Below, in pieces: positions 9,014-18,465 of a DNA stretch of 44,942 nt. The number at the start of each line of letters is the position of its first letter. Positions within the stretch are counted from its first letter, which is position 1. The position numbers and the translations under genes were made by a program. A model generated the notes under the pieces. The model did no database searches and was not told the origin of the DNA. It was given only the letters and a program-made list of their open reading frames with translations. Origin of the DNA: Streptomyces hygroscopicus subsp. hygroscopicus (lineage in GTDB: Bacteria > Actinomycetota > Actinomycetes > Streptomycetales > Streptomycetaceae); the NCBI RefSeq assembly GCF_001553455.1, contig NZ_BBOX01000125.1, positions 1 to 44,942 on the forward strand, given 5' to 3'.

Positions 9014-10207
9014 ATGAGACGGAAGCCCGTTGTCCGTGCCGGACTGTCCGCACTCCTCGTCCTCGGCGCCCTCTCGGGCGCCGGCGGGGCCTTCTCGACC
9101 GCCGCCGCGGCAACCGGCGGTGACACCTCCGCGGCCGAGCCCGCCGCCGCCTCCGCGCCGTCCGCCACGCTGGTCCGCGCGCTCGGCAAGGACCTCGGCC
9201 TCACCACGGACCAGGCGCGCCGGCGGCTGAGCCAGGAGGCCGTCGCCATGAAGCTGGAGCCCAAGGCCAAGCGCGCCGCGGGCACGTCCTACGGCGGCTC
9301 CTGGTTCGACGCGGACAGCGGAAAGCTGGTCGTCGGCGTCACCAGCGCCGAGCGGGCCGAATCGGTACGGGCCACGGGCGCCACCACCCGGATCGTGCGG
9401 CACAGCGCCAAGGCACTCGACGCGGCCAAGGCGCGCCTGGACAAGAAGGCCGGGAAGAAGGCCGCCCCGGCCGGGGTGAGCAGCTGGAGCGTCGACCCCC
9501 GGGCGGGCAGTGTCGTGGTCCGGGTCCGCGCGGGACACGAGGGCGACGCCGCCGTCCGCGCGTTCCTCCGCGACGCCGAGCGCGCCTCCTCCGTCCCGGT
9601 CACCACCGAGAAGGCCCCCGCCCAGGCGCCGACGACCTTCGCCGCCGGCACCGTCGGCGGCGACCCGTACTACACCGGCAACGTCCGCTGCTCCATAGGC
9701 TTCTCGGTGCAGGGCGGCTTCGTCACGGCCGGACACTGCGGCCAGAAGGGGGCCTCGGTCAGCGGCTGGGACCGCTCGTACATCGGCACCTTCCAGGGTT
9801 CCTCCTTCCCCGGCAACGACTACGCCTACGTCAGCGTCGGCAGCGGCTGGTGGACCGTGCCGGTGGTGCTCGGCTGGGGCACCGTTCCGGACGCGCTGGT
9901 CCGCGGCTCCGCCGAGGCCCCGGTCGGCGCCTCCATCTGCCGCTCCGGCTCCACCACCCACTGGCACTGCGGCACGGTCCTGGCCAAGAACGAGACCGTG
10001 AACTACAGCCAGGGTGCCGTGTACCAGATGACCAAGACCAGTGTGTGCGCCGAGGGCGGTGACTCCGGGGGCTCGTTCATCAGCGGCGACCAGGCCCAGG
10101 GCGTGACCTCGGGCGGCTGGGGCAACTGCTCCAGCGGTGGCGAGACCTGGTACCAGCCGGTCAACGAGATCCTGTCGGTGTACGGCCTGCGGCTGCACAC
10201 CGCCTGA
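9014..10207 (+). CDS. Secreted streptogrisin-like S1 family serine protease
   Basis: This 397-aa preproprotease is of the alpha-lytic/streptogrisin type. A signal peptide (about 1-37) is followed by an alpha-lytic-type propeptide (about 50-210), which acts as folding chaperone and inhibitor in this family, and then the mature chymotrypsin-like domain. The triad is H241 (TAGHC), D269 (NDYAYV) and S351 (GDSGGS). Paired cysteines (RCSIGF/GHCGQ; ICRSG/HWHCG; VCAEGG/NCSSGG) fit the family disulfides. ATG 9014 has AAGGGG 8 nt upstream. No C-terminal chitin-binding domain is present. A LacI-type operator suggests sugar-linked control of a protease, which is unusual. Confidence 0.93.
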   Translation: MRRKPVVRAGLSALLVLGALSGAGGAFSTAAAATGGDTSAAEPAAASAPSATLVRALGKDLGLTTDQARRRLSQEAVAMKLEPKAKRAAGTSYGGSWFDADSGKLVVGVTSAERAESVRATGATTRIVRHSAKALDAAKARLDKKAGKKAAPAGVSSWSVDPRAGSVVVRVRAGHEGDAAVRAFLRDAERASSVPVTTEKAPAQAPTTFAAGTVGGDPYYTGNVRCSIGFSVQGGFVTAGHCGQKGASVSGWDRSYIGTFQGSSFPGNDYAYVSVGSGWWTVPVVLGWGTVPDALVRGSAEAPVGASICRSGSTTHWHCGTVLAKNETVNYSQGAVYQMTKTSVCAEGGDSGGSFISGDQAQGVTSGGWGNCSSGGETWYQPVNEILSVYGLRLHTA

Positions 10208-10235
10208 ACCGGGTGACCGGACCCGGCGGTACGGG

Positions 10236-10266
10236 GACGGGGCGGGCCCGCCGGGCCCGCCCCGTC
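10236..10266. terminator. Bidirectional terminator
   Basis: A perfect 14-bp stem, GACGGGGCGGGCCC (10236-10249) with 10253-10266, closes over a 3-nt loop between the convergent protease and laccase genes. Confidence 0.75.
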
Positions 10267-10279
10267 GTCCGTGCGGAGG

Positions 10280-11293
10280 CTATCCGGCGCGGTGCGCGCT
10301 CAGCCGGTGCGGCTCGTAGCCGGGGATGGTGCCGTCGGGCTTGGCGACCAGGAAGAGCCCGGCCATGCCCATGTCGGAGTGGCTCTGGACGTGGCAGTGG
10401 TACATCCAGGCGCCCGCGCCGACGTTCTCCCCGGCGATCACCTGGAAGCCGAAGGAGTCGGCGGGCCCGGTGATCTTGTTGTCGATGATCCGGCTCACAT
10501 CGTCCGGGCCTGCCAGCAGTCCGGTGCGATTGTCCGCCCAGCGGTGCCCGTGCATATGGAAGGTGTGGTAGTACTCGCCGTGCGTGATCATGATGATCTC
10601 GACGCGGTCGCCCACCGTGGCCCGGAACTCGGGGGCGTCATGCCCCGACTTGTTGTTGATCGTCATGTCGTTGAAGACGATGGTGAATTGTTTCTCCGGC
10701 AGGATGTCGCCCGCCCGCCGCACCACCACGGGGCCGTAGAGCCCCTTGCGCAGGCCGCCGGTGCCGTGCGGGGTGCCCACCGCGTGGTCGTGGTAGTGCC
10801 AGTAGCCCGCGCTGCCCGGCCGCCAGGTGCCGTCGGCGCGCTTGCCCGGGGTGTGGGTGCGCCAGGTGTAGGTGCGGGTGCCGCCCGGCTCCACGGCGCT
10901 GCGGTTGAGCTGGGTGCCGTCGCTGGCGACGTCGTAGTCCAGGCCGTGCACATGGAGGCTGGCCGTGACGTCCATGGTGTTCTCGAACTCGATGTGCAGG
11001 GTGTCGCCCTCGGTCAGCTCGATCAGCGGACCGGGGATGCTGGCCTTGCCCTTCTCGAGCCCGTAGCCCATCTGGCCGTCCGGCAGCTTCTCCGCGTAGA
11101 GCTTGAGGCGGCGGACCGTCCCGCCCGCGGCCGCCGTTCGGACCTCGGCGGACCGGGCCGCCGCAGCCGCCGGCGCCTTCGCGGCGGCGGGGGAGGAGAG
11201 GGCCAGCGGTCCGACGGCCGCGGCGGCCGCGCCGCCGGTGAAGAGCCGTCTGCTGAGACCGCGTCTGGAGGTGATACCGGGTGCGTCGCTCAT
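10280..11293 (-). CDS. Two-domain multicopper oxidase (small laccase, SLAC type)
   Basis: This 337-aa exported laccase oxidises phenolics or other donors and reduces O2 to water. Two-domain laccases of this kind form trimers with the trinuclear copper site between subunits. A Tat signal is visible (SRRLF, residues 14-18, then a hydrophobic stretch). All four copper motifs are present: HVHG (114-117), HYHDH (166-170), HTFHMHGH (243-250) and [12 protein letters not shown] (299-310). C300 and H305 are type-1 ligands. ATG 11293 follows GGGAG. It diverges from the PQQ dehydrogenase-cupredoxin operon across a 203-bp promoter region, suggesting joint regulation. Confidence 0.93.
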   Translation of the reverse strand: MSDAPGITSRRGLSRRLFTGGAAAAAVGPLALSSPAAAKAPAAAAARSAEVRTAAAGGTVRRLKLYAEKLPDGQMGYGLEKGKASIPGPLIELTEGDTLHIEFENTMDVTASLHVHGLDYDVASDGTQLNRSAVEPGGTRTYTWRTHTPGKRADGTWRPGSAGYWHYHDHAVGTPHGTGGLRKGLYGPVVVRRAGDILPEKQFTIVFNDMTINNKSGHDAPEFRATVGDRVEIIMITHGEYYHTFHMHGHRWADNRTGLLAGPDDVSRIIDNKITGPADSFGFQVIAGENVGAGAWMYHCHVQSHSDMGMAGLFLVAKPDGTIPGYEPHRLSAHRAG

Positions 11294-11425
11294 CGTTCTC
11301 CCAAATCGCCGTGGATCCCCTGCCGTTGACGATGCGCAGCTGCCCCGGGGGTGCTTTCACGGTAGCCCGGGGATCCTCGTTCATCCACACTCAGGACAAA
11401 GTTCGTTGAGTTGCGGTCATAGCTA

Positions 11426-11454
11426 TTGGCGGGTTGCGAAAAGCCGTCTAGCTT
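11426..11454 (+). promoter_or_regulatory. Promoter of the ThuA-PQQ dehydrogenase operon
   Basis: TTGGCG (11426-11431) and TAGCTT (11449-11454) are spaced by 17 bp, 43 bp before the ATG. The region is AT-richer than its surroundings. Confidence 0.6.
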
Positions 11455-11496
11455 CCTTCAGCGGAGTTTCCGGTACGTGAGAGGGATGGGTGACCA

Positions 11497-13995
11497 ATGC
11501 GGGACATACCGTACCAAATGCCCTCGAAAGGAAGAGGGCTGACCGTCAGTCGGTCGCGAAGGAGACGCGCGGGGGTGGCGGCACTGCTCTTCGGCGCCCT
11601 CACCGCGACCCTGCTGGGCGGGAGCCCCGCCAGCGCCCGGCCCGAGGATCGTGCGCCACTCACGCTGCCGTCCCCGCCCGGCGGGGACAACGTCCGGGTA
11701 CTGGTCTTCCACGGCTCGGCGGGGGACGAGCCGGCCACGGTGAACGCGGGGATCGAGGCCATCGAGAAGATCGGCAATCAGGGCCCGGCGGCCACCCGGT
11801 TCACCGTTGACGCCACCGCCGACGCCTCGGTCTTCACCCGGCCCCGGCTCGGCAGGTACAACACCGTGGTCTTCCTGACCGGCGCCGGGGACGTGCTCGA
11901 CCCCGAGCAGGAAGCCGGGCTCGAGGCGTACATGGAGGCGGGCGGCGGCTTCCTCGGCATCCATGACGCGGCCCGCAACGAGCCCTACTCCGACTGGTTC
12001 ACCGGGCTGATCGGAGCCCGCCCCGCCGCCACGAACCCGGGCACCGCCCAGCGGGCCGTGGTGGAGGTCGGCGACCGGGTCCACCCGGCCACCAAGGATC
12101 TGCCGCTGGAGTGGAAGCGCACGGACACCTGGCTCAACTGGCGGACCAACCCCTCCGGCACGGTGCACACCGTGGCCCGGGTGCGGGAGTCCAGCTACCA
12201 GCCGGGCGCCGGCGCGGTCGGCTGGGACCACCCGATCTCCTGGTGCCGTGACTACGACGGCGGCCGTTCCTTCTACACCGGAATGGGCGGTACGGTCTCC
12301 GGTTTCCAGGAGGCCGACTTCCGCACGCATCTGCGGGGCGCGCTGCTGTGGACCACCCGTCTCTCCCGCGCCGACTGCAAGGCCACCATCTCCGCGAACT
12401 ACAAGGCCGAGCGAGTGACCAAGCCCAACCAGCCGGGCCAGTCGGACCAGATCGGCGAACCGCACGGCCTCGTCGTGGCCAAGGACGGCCGGGTGTTCTA
12501 CATCGGCCGGGGCGGCGGTGACAACAGCGCTCCGGTGGTCACCGACTGGAACGACCCGGAGATCGGCAAGGGCCAGGGGCAGATCCACGTCTACGACCCG
12601 GCCACCGGGAAGGTGACGCTCGCGGGCGCCCTGACCGTCTTCGGCAACAAGGGCGGCGGCGACGAACTGGTCAAGAACGAGGAGGGGCTGCTCGGCATCG
12701 AGCTGGACCCGGACTTCCTCAGCAACGGCTGGGTCTACCTCCACTACACCCCGCACTCCCGGATCAACCGGGACACCCGGATGGCCGAGCGCCGCGTCTC
12801 CCGCTTCACCCTGGACTCGAAGACCAACAAGCTGGACCTGGGCTCGGAGAAGGTCCTGCTCTCCTGGCCGGTCCAGATCCACAGCTGCTGCCACGCGGGC
12901 GGCGGGATGTCCTGGGACTCCAGGGGCAACCTCTACATCGCCACCGGGGACAACAACTCCTCCCAGTTCAGCGACGGCTACTCGGGCAACAACCCGCAGC
13001 CGAACTACAAGGGCGTCTCCTTCGCCGACGCCCGCCGCACCGCGGGCAACACCCACAACCTCAACGGCAAGATCCTGCGGATCCACCCCGAGGACGACGG
13101 CACTTACACCCTCCCCGAGGGCAATCTCTTCACCGGAAACGAGCCCGACGAGGGCAGTGGCAAGACCCGTGGCGAGATCTACGTCATGGGGGTGCGCAAC
13201 CCGGCCCGGATCTTCGTGGACCAGAAGACCGACATCCTCTACGCGGGCTGGGTCGGCCCCGACGCCGGCGAGCCCAGCACCACCTGGGGCCCGGCCAAGT
13301 ACGACACCTTCGCCGCCATCACCAAGGCGGGGAACCACGGCTGGCCGTTCTGCATGGGCAACAAGCAGCCGTACCGGGACCGCGCTCTGCCCGATCCCAG
13401 TAAGCCCCAGGGCTGGTACGACTGCGATCACCCCAAGAACGAGTCGCCCAACAACGACGGACTGGTGAACCTGCCGCCCGTCACCGCGAACACCATCTGG
13501 TACTCGCCCCAGGGCGGCGGCCCCGACTACCCGCGGGACGCCAACGGCGTCCCCAGCTACCGGGAGTCGGAGGCGAAGTTCCTGCTGCCGTGGCTCAAGG
13601 GCGGCGGGCAGGCCACCATGAACGGCCCGGTCTACCGCTACGACGCCGACAGCGACTCGACCACCCGATGGCCCGCCTACTGGGACGGCAAGTGGTTCGT
13701 CGGCGACTTCTACGACGGCGACCAGCCGCGCCACGCGGTGGTGACCGACCCGAAGACCGTCGGCAAGGGCGGGCTGCCGGTGCACGCCGAATCCCTGCGG
13801 AAGATCGTCCCGGTGGGCGCCGACGGCATCCGCAACCTCATGGACTGGAAGTTCGCCCCGGACGGCTCGCTCTACGTCCTCGACTACGGGCGCGGCTTCT
13901 TCACCTCCGACGCCAAGTCGGCGCTGTGGCACATCACCTACACCGGTGGCGAGCCCACTCCGCTCGCCCGGGACCTGGCCAGGAAGGCGGAGTGA
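11497..13995 (+). CDS. Secreted ThuA domain-PQQ sugar dehydrogenase fusion
   Basis: This 832-aa exported protein carries two modules. After an Arg-rich signal peptide (about 1-48) comes a ThuA-like glutamine-amidotransferase-fold domain (about 65-288; VLVFHG, FLGIHDAARN, GMGG). ThuA-type proteins are linked to keto-sugar/trehalulose metabolism. The second module (about 305-825) is a soluble PQQ-dependent sugar dehydrogenase beta-propeller. It shows GLLGIELDPDF, HAGGGMSWDSRGNLYIATGD, NLNGKILRIHP, MGVRNPARI and NHGWPFC. H466 is the likely catalytic base, by analogy with His144 of Acinetobacter sGDH. A C464-C465 vicinal pair precedes it. ATG 11497 has GAGAGGGA upstream; ATG 11518 is an alternative. 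The stop overlaps the next start as GTGA, so the two are translationally coupled. Confidence 0.88.
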   Translation: MRDIPYQMPSKGRGLTVSRSRRRRAGVAALLFGALTATLLGGSPASARPEDRAPLTLPSPPGGDNVRVLVFHGSAGDEPATVNAGIEAIEKIGNQGPAATRFTVDATADASVFTRPRLGRYNTVVFLTGAGDVLDPEQEAGLEAYMEAGGGFLGIHDAARNEPYSDWFTGLIGARPAATNPGTAQRAVVEVGDRVHPATKDLPLEWKRTDTWLNWRTNPSGTVHTVARVRESSYQPGAGAVGWDHPISWCRDYDGGRSFYTGMGGTVSGFQEADFRTHLRGALLWTTRLSRADCKATISANYKAERVTKPNQPGQSDQIGEPHGLVVAKDGRVFYIGRGGGDNSAPVVTDWNDPEIGKGQGQIHVYDPATGKVTLAGALTVFGNKGGGDELVKNEEGLLGIELDPDFLSNGWVYLHYTPHSRINRDTRMAERRVSRFTLDSKTNKLDLGSEKVLLSWPVQIHSCCHAGGGMSWDSRGNLYIATGDNNSSQFSDGYSGNNPQPNYKGVSFADARRTAGNTHNLNGKILRIHPEDDGTYTLPEGNLFTGNEPDEGSGKTRGEIYVMGVRNPARIFVDQKTDILYAGWVGPDAGEPSTTWGPAKYDTFAAITKAGNHGWPFCMGNKQPYRDRALPDPSKPQGWYDCDHPKNESPNNDGLVNLPPVTANTIWYSPQGGGPDYPRDANGVPSYRESEAKFLLPWLKGGGQATMNGPVYRYDADSDSTTRWPAYWDGKWFVGDFYDGDQPRHAVVTDPKTVGKGGLPVHAESLRKIVPVGADGIRNLMDWKFAPDGSLYVLDYGRGFFTSDAKSALWHITYTGGEPTPLARDLARKAE

Positions 13996-16211
13996 CCGTG
14001 AAACGCAGGCGCCCCAAACCCATCAGACCCTGGACGGCGCTCCTCGCCGCCCTGCTCATGGTCCTCGGACTGAGCTCGGCGGCGGCGACGGCGGCCTACG
14101 GCAGGGACCACGGCCGACAGGCCGCGCAGCAGGTCCTCACCTGGACCGCGGGTGACGACATCACCACGTACACCTCGGCGCCCACCACCGCGGTCGCCGG
14201 CAAGGCCACCATCGTCTTCGAGAACAGCGCGGCCACCGGCAACACCATGGGGATGCCGCACACCCTGACCTTCGACGTCTCCGACCCGGAGTACAACAAC
14301 GACGTCCCGCTGAACATCCTCGCCAACCCCTCTGACGACAGCGGCGGCAAGCACACCGCCGAGGTCACCCTCAGCCCCGGCCGCTACCGCTACCACTGCA
14401 CCATCCCCGGCCACGGCCAGATGCAGGGCATCCTGGTGGTCACCGACGGCGGCGGGGGCGAGGACACCACCGCGCCCGAGGTCTCGGCGAAGGTCGAGGG
14501 CGAACGGGACGCGGACGGCGCGTACATCGGCATGGCCACCGTCGCCGTGTCCGCCACCGACGAGGGCTCGGGTGTGGACCGGATCGAGTTCGCGGAAGGG
14601 GACGGGGCGTTCCAGACGTACACCGCCCCGGTGATGGTCCACCAGGTCGGCAGCCACACCGTGCGCTACCGGGCCGTGGACAAGGCGGGGAACGTGTCCG
14701 AGGTGAAGTCGGTGGACTTCCGGGTGGTGGCGCCGCCGACGGATGACACCACACCGCCGGAGACCTCCGCCACCGTCTCCGGTGAGCGGGACCCGTCCGG
14801 CGCGTACATCGGCATGGCCACCGTGACCATCACCGCCTCCGACACCGGATCCGGCGTCAACCGGATCGACTACGCCCTGGGCCAGGGGGAGTTCCAGCCG
14901 TACACCGGGCCGGTGATGGTCCATGACACCGGCGCCCACACGGTGCGCTACCGCGCGGCGGACAGGGCGGGGAACGTGTCGGGGGTGAAGTCGGTGGACT
15001 TCCGCGTGGTGGCGCCGCCCGCCGAGGACACCCTGCCCCCGGTGACCTCCGCCAAGGTCGACGGCACGAAGAACTCCGACGGCGCCTATGTGGGCAGCGC
15101 CAAGGTCACCCTCACCGCCGCGGACGACGACTCCGGGGTGGCGCGGACCGAGTACTCCCTGGACAGCGGGCCGTATCTGACCTACACCAGCCCCGTGGTG
15201 GTGGACCGGGTGGGCCGCCACACCGTGGCGTACCGCGCCACCGACAAGGCCGGCAACACCTCGCAGGCCCAGCAGATCGCGTTCACCGTGGCCGAGGGCG
15301 GCGGAGTGCCCGCACCCGCGTGCCCGGAGTGGGACGAGCGGCTCACCGTGATCGTCGGCACGGTGGACACCGGTGTCCCCAACCGCATCACCCGTAGCCG
15401 CTGCACCATCAACGAGCTGATCGAGGACGAGAAGGACTGGTCCTCCCACGCCCTCTTCCGCAAGCACGTCACCGCCGTCACCGACAAGCTGCTCGCCGAC
15501 GGCGTCATCGACCAGCGCGAATACCGGCTGATCAACAAGGCGGCCGAGCAGTCCGGCATCGGCAAGCCCGGTCAGGACGAGGGATACCGCCCGCTGTTCG
15601 ACGGCACCGAGAAGTCGTTCAACCGATGGCAGCACGTGGGCGGCGGGGCCTTCGGCCTCAACGACGACGGGACCATCACCAGCAGCTCCACGGTCGAGGG
15701 CATGGGCATGCTGTGGTTCCCGCAGCGGACGTACGACGACTTCTCGCTGAAGCTCCAGTTCCGCGATGACGCACCCGGTACGGGCAACGCCAACAGCGGT
15801 GTCTTCGTGCGCTTCCCCTACGTCCACGACCACCCCGAGGAGCCCCGTCCGGAGTGGGTGGCCATCACCTACGGGCACGAGGTGCAGATCCTCGACCGTC
15901 CCGATGGCGACATGTACAAGACCGGCTCGATCTACGGTTTCGACCGGGTCGGGCTCGGCGGCGCCGGGGTCACCCCCAAGGGCAGCTGGAACGACTACGA
16001 GATCCGGGTGGTCGGTCAGCACTACTCGATCTACCGCAACGGTGTGCTGATCAACGAGTTCGAGAACACCGGCGGCCAGGAGTTCACCCCGCCGCGCGCC
16101 GGCGACCCCGGCACGGACGGCCGCCGGTACGCCTCCGGATACATCGGTCTGCAGACCCACAGCACCGGTGATGTGGTCTCCTTCCGCGACATCCGCATCA
16201 AGGAGCTGTAG
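13992..16211 (+). CDS. Secreted cupredoxin-Ig repeat-DUF1080 (3-keto-glycoside hydrolase-like) protein
   Basis: This exported protein of about 739 aa has a mosaic architecture. After a signal peptide (about 1-35) is a plastocyanin/azurin-like cupredoxin (about 46-152). Its type-1 copper ligands are H90, C136, H141 and M144 (YHCTIPGHGQM). Three OmpL47-type Ig-like repeats of about 88 aa follow (about 160-425; each DTTxPxxSA...AYIGMATV...AGNVS). A hydrophilic linker comes next. Last is a DUF1080/LamG-fold domain (about 540-738; PLFDGTEKSFNRW, NSGVFVRFP, YEIRVVGQHYSIYRNG, GYIGLQTHS) of the 3-keto-disaccharide hydrolase family. GTG 13992 overlaps the previous stop; GTG 13998 is equally in frame with better spacing from AGGAAGG. 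The copper domain may accept electrons from the upstream dehydrogenase. Confidence 0.87.
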   Translation: MTVKRRRPKPIRPWTALLAALLMVLGLSSAAATAAYGRDHGRQAAQQVLTWTAGDDITTYTSAPTTAVAGKATIVFENSAATGNTMGMPHTLTFDVSDPEYNNDVPLNILANPSDDSGGKHTAEVTLSPGRYRYHCTIPGHGQMQGILVVTDGGGGEDTTAPEVSAKVEGERDADGAYIGMATVAVSATDEGSGVDRIEFAEGDGAFQTYTAPVMVHQVGSHTVRYRAVDKAGNVSEVKSVDFRVVAPPTDDTTPPETSATVSGERDPSGAYIGMATVTITASDTGSGVNRIDYALGQGEFQPYTGPVMVHDTGAHTVRYRAADRAGNVSGVKSVDFRVVAPPAEDTLPPVTSAKVDGTKNSDGAYVGSAKVTLTAADDDSGVARTEYSLDSGPYLTYTSPVVVDRVGRHTVAYRATDKAGNTSQAQQIAFTVAEGGGVPAPACPEWDERLTVIVGTVDTGVPNRITRSRCTINELIEDEKDWSSHALFRKHVTAVTDKLLADGVIDQREYRLINKAAEQSGIGKPGQDEGYRPLFDGTEKSFNRWQHVGGGAFGLNDDGTITSSSTVEGMGMLWFPQRTYDDFSLKLQFRDDAPGTGNANSGVFVRFPYVHDHPEEPRPEWVAITYGHEVQILDRPDGDMYKTGSIYGFDRVGLGGAGVTPKGSWNDYEIRVVGQHYSIYRNGVLINEFENTGGQEFTPPRAGDPGTDGRRYASGYIGLQTHSTGDVVSFRDIRIKEL

Positions 16212-16226
16212 CCGCACACGTCCGAC

Positions 16227-16258
16227 GGTTCCGCTCCCGGCACACCGGGAGCGGAACC
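16227..16258. terminator. Bidirectional terminator
   Basis: A perfect 14-bp stem, GGTTCCGCTCCCGG (16227-16240) with 16245-16258, has the tetraloop CACA. It lies between the convergent DUF1080 and recQ genes. Confidence 0.85.
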
Positions 16259-16270
16259 CTGGGCCGCCCG

Positions 16271-18307
16271 TCAGGAGGCCAGGGTGTCCAGAATGCCCTG
16301 GCCGTACTTCGCCAGCTTGTTCTCGCCCACCCCGCTCACCGTGCCGAGCTCCTCGAGCGTGGCCGGGGCGCGGGTCGCGATCTCGCGCAGGGTGGCGTCA
16401 TGGAAGACCACATAGGCGGGGACCCCCTGCTCCTTCGCGGTCGCCGCCCGCCAGGCGCGCAGCCGCTCGAAGACCGGGACGGCCTCCTCCGGCAGATCCA
16501 CCGGAGCCTTCCGGGCCTTGCCCGAAGCCTCCGGCTTCCCCTTCCCGGCACGCGACGGCTTCTCCGGCTCGCGCCGCAGCCTGACCTCGCGCCGCCGGTT
16601 CAGCACCTCGGCGCTCGCCTCGGTGAGCACCAGCGTGCCGTAGTCGCCCTCGACGCCGATCAGCCCCTGCGCCAGCAACTGCCGCACCACACCGCGCCAT
16701 TCGGCCTCGCGCAGCTCGGTGCCGATGCCGAACACCGAGAGCGCGTCATGGTCGAACTGGATGACCTTGGCCGTCTTCTTGCCGAGCAGGATGTCGATGA
16801 TCTGCCCCGCGCCGAACTTCTGGTTGCGCTCCCGTTTGAGCCGCACCACCGTGGACAGCAGCTTCTGCGCGGCGATGGTGCCGTCCCAGGACTCCGGGGG
16901 CGTGAGGCAGGTGTCGCAGTTGCCGCACGGGGTGGACTCCTGGCCGAAGTAGGCCAGCAGCCGCACCCGGCGGCACTCGACCGTCTCGCACAGCGCCAGC
17001 ATCGCGTCCAGCTGGGCGCCGAGGCGGCGCCGGTGGGCGTCGTCGCCCTCGGAGGTGTCGATCATCTTCCGCTGCTGGACGACGTCCTGGAGCCCGTACG
17101 CCAGCCATGCGGTGGAGGGCAGACCGTCACGCCCGGCCCGGCCCGTCTCCTGGTAATAGCCCTCCACGGACTTGGGCAGGTCCAGATGGGCCACGAACCG
17201 CACATCGGGCTTGTCGATGCCCATGCCGAACGCGATCGTGGCCACCACGACCAGACCCTCCTCCCGCAGGAAGCGCGCCTGGTGCTCGGCGCGGGTCCGC
17301 GCGTCCAGCCCGGCGTGGTACGGCAGCGCGTCGATGCCCTGGGAGACCAGGAACTCGGCCGTCTTCTCCACCGACGAGCGGGACAGGCAGTAGACGATGC
17401 CCGCCTCGCCCGGGTGCTCGGTGCGCACCAGCTCCAGCAGCTGCTTCTTCGGCTCGTTCTTGGGCACGATCCGGTACTGGATGTTCGGGCGATCGAAGCT
17501 GGCCACGAAGTGCAGGGCGTCCTGGAGCTTCAGCCGGGAGGCGATCTCGGCGTGGGTGGCCTCGGTGGCGGTCGCGGTCAGGGCGATCCGCGGCACCGTG
17601 GGCCAGCGCTCGTGCAGCTCGGACACGGCCAGGTAGTCGGGCCGGAAGTCATGCCCCCACTGCGCCACGCAGTGCGCCTCGTCGATGGCGAACAGCGAGA
17701 CGGTGCCCCGCTCCAGCAGCCGCAGCGTGGACTCCACCCGCAGCCGCTCCGGCGCCAGATAGAGCAGGTCGAGCTCGCCCGCGAGGAACTCGGCCTCCAC
17801 CAGCCGCCGCTCGTCCAGGTCCTGGGTGGAGTTCAGGAACCCGGCCCGGACCCCGAGGTTCCGCAGGGCGTCGACCTGGTCCTGCATCAGCGCGATCAGG
17901 GGCGAGATGACGACGCCGACACCCTTCCGCACCAGCGCCGGGATCTGGTAGCACAGCGATTTGCCGCCGCCGGTCGGCATGAGGACGAGCGCGTCGCCAC
18001 CGGCCACGACATGGTCGATGATCTCCTGCTGACCTCCCCGGAACGAGTCGTAGCCGAAGACGCGGTGGAGCACGCCGAGCGCGTCGCTCGCGTCACCACT
18101 GAGCGCGTCGCTCCTGTCGGGGCCGGTGTCGGTCGCGTCACCACTGAGCGTGTCGCTCGCATCGAGGCTGCGCGTGCCGGTCGCGTCACCACTGAGCGCG
18201 TCGCTCGCATCGGCACTGAGCGTGTCGCTCGTGTCAACGCCGAGCGTGTCGCTCGTATCCACACTGAGCGCGTCGCTCCTGTCGGGGCCGGTGTCGGGGA
18301 GAGCCAT
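16271..18307 (-). CDS. recQ: ATP-dependent DNA helicase RecQ with repetitive N-terminal extension
   Basis: This 678-aa superfamily 2 3'-5' DNA helicase acts in recombination and fork repair. The order is: motif I (MPTGGGKS), DEAH box ([18 protein letters not shown]), motif V/VI ([22 protein letters not shown]), a zinc-binding region ([12 protein letters not shown]...CGNCDTC), winged-helix RQC ([18 protein letters not shown]), and a C-terminal HRDC domain (about 600-678). The first 78 residues are a low-complexity run of [13 protein letters not shown] units not found in typical RecQ, which begins near [15 protein letters not shown]. The ATG at 18307 is the first in-frame start. A later start may be used, but none with a clear ribosome-binding site was found. 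Confidence 0.93.
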   Translation of the reverse strand: MALPDTGPDRSDALSVDTSDTLGVDTSDTLSADASDALSGDATGTRSLDASDTLSGDATDTGPDRSDALSGDASDALGVLHRVFGYDSFRGGQQEIIDHVVAGGDALVLMPTGGGKSLCYQIPALVRKGVGVVISPLIALMQDQVDALRNLGVRAGFLNSTQDLDERRLVEAEFLAGELDLLYLAPERLRVESTLRLLERGTVSLFAIDEAHCVAQWGHDFRPDYLAVSELHERWPTVPRIALTATATEATHAEIASRLKLQDALHFVASFDRPNIQYRIVPKNEPKKQLLELVRTEHPGEAGIVYCLSRSSVEKTAEFLVSQGIDALPYHAGLDARTRAEHQARFLREEGLVVVATIAFGMGIDKPDVRFVAHLDLPKSVEGYYQETGRAGRDGLPSTAWLAYGLQDVVQQRKMIDTSEGDDAHRRRLGAQLDAMLALCETVECRRVRLLAYFGQESTPCGNCDTCLTPPESWDGTIAAQKLLSTVVRLKRERNQKFGAGQIIDILLGKKTAKVIQFDHDALSVFGIGTELREAEWRGVVRQLLAQGLIGVEGDYGTLVLTEASAEVLNRRREVRLRREPEKPSRAGKGKPEASGKARKAPVDLPEEAVPVFERLRAWRAATAKEQGVPAYVVFHDATLREIATRAPATLEELGTVSGVGENKLAKYGQGILDTLAS
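18074..18300. repeat. GAGCG/CGCTC palindromic tandem repeats in the recQ 5' end
   Basis: Read on the plus strand, the segment repeats units with the core GAGCGCGTCGCTC or GAGCGTGTCGCTC, joined by spacers such as GCGTCACCACT. About seven degenerate copies encode the Asp/Ser/Ala-rich RecQ N-terminus. Two copies of a CTGTCGGGGCCGGTGTCGG segment flank the array. Confidence 0.8.
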
Positions 18308-18465
18308 CCGGCGATTCTAGGGGGCCGGGCGGTGCGCGTGCCGCCCGGCTGTGGACAACCGGCCGGATGCGGCAAGGTGTGCGGACACAGTGGCCGATGC
18401 GCCGGGCGCGTGCCATGCTCATGCCCGCTCGCACTGTCCATCCTTCCCCCACGAGGAGGCTGATC

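Noticed and set aside
13590..13991. N-terminal extension of the cupredoxin-DUF1080 protein
   Set aside because: It overlaps the PQQ dehydrogenase coding sequence and lacks a signal peptide; the GTG at 13992 or 13998 with AGGAAGG gives a proper one.
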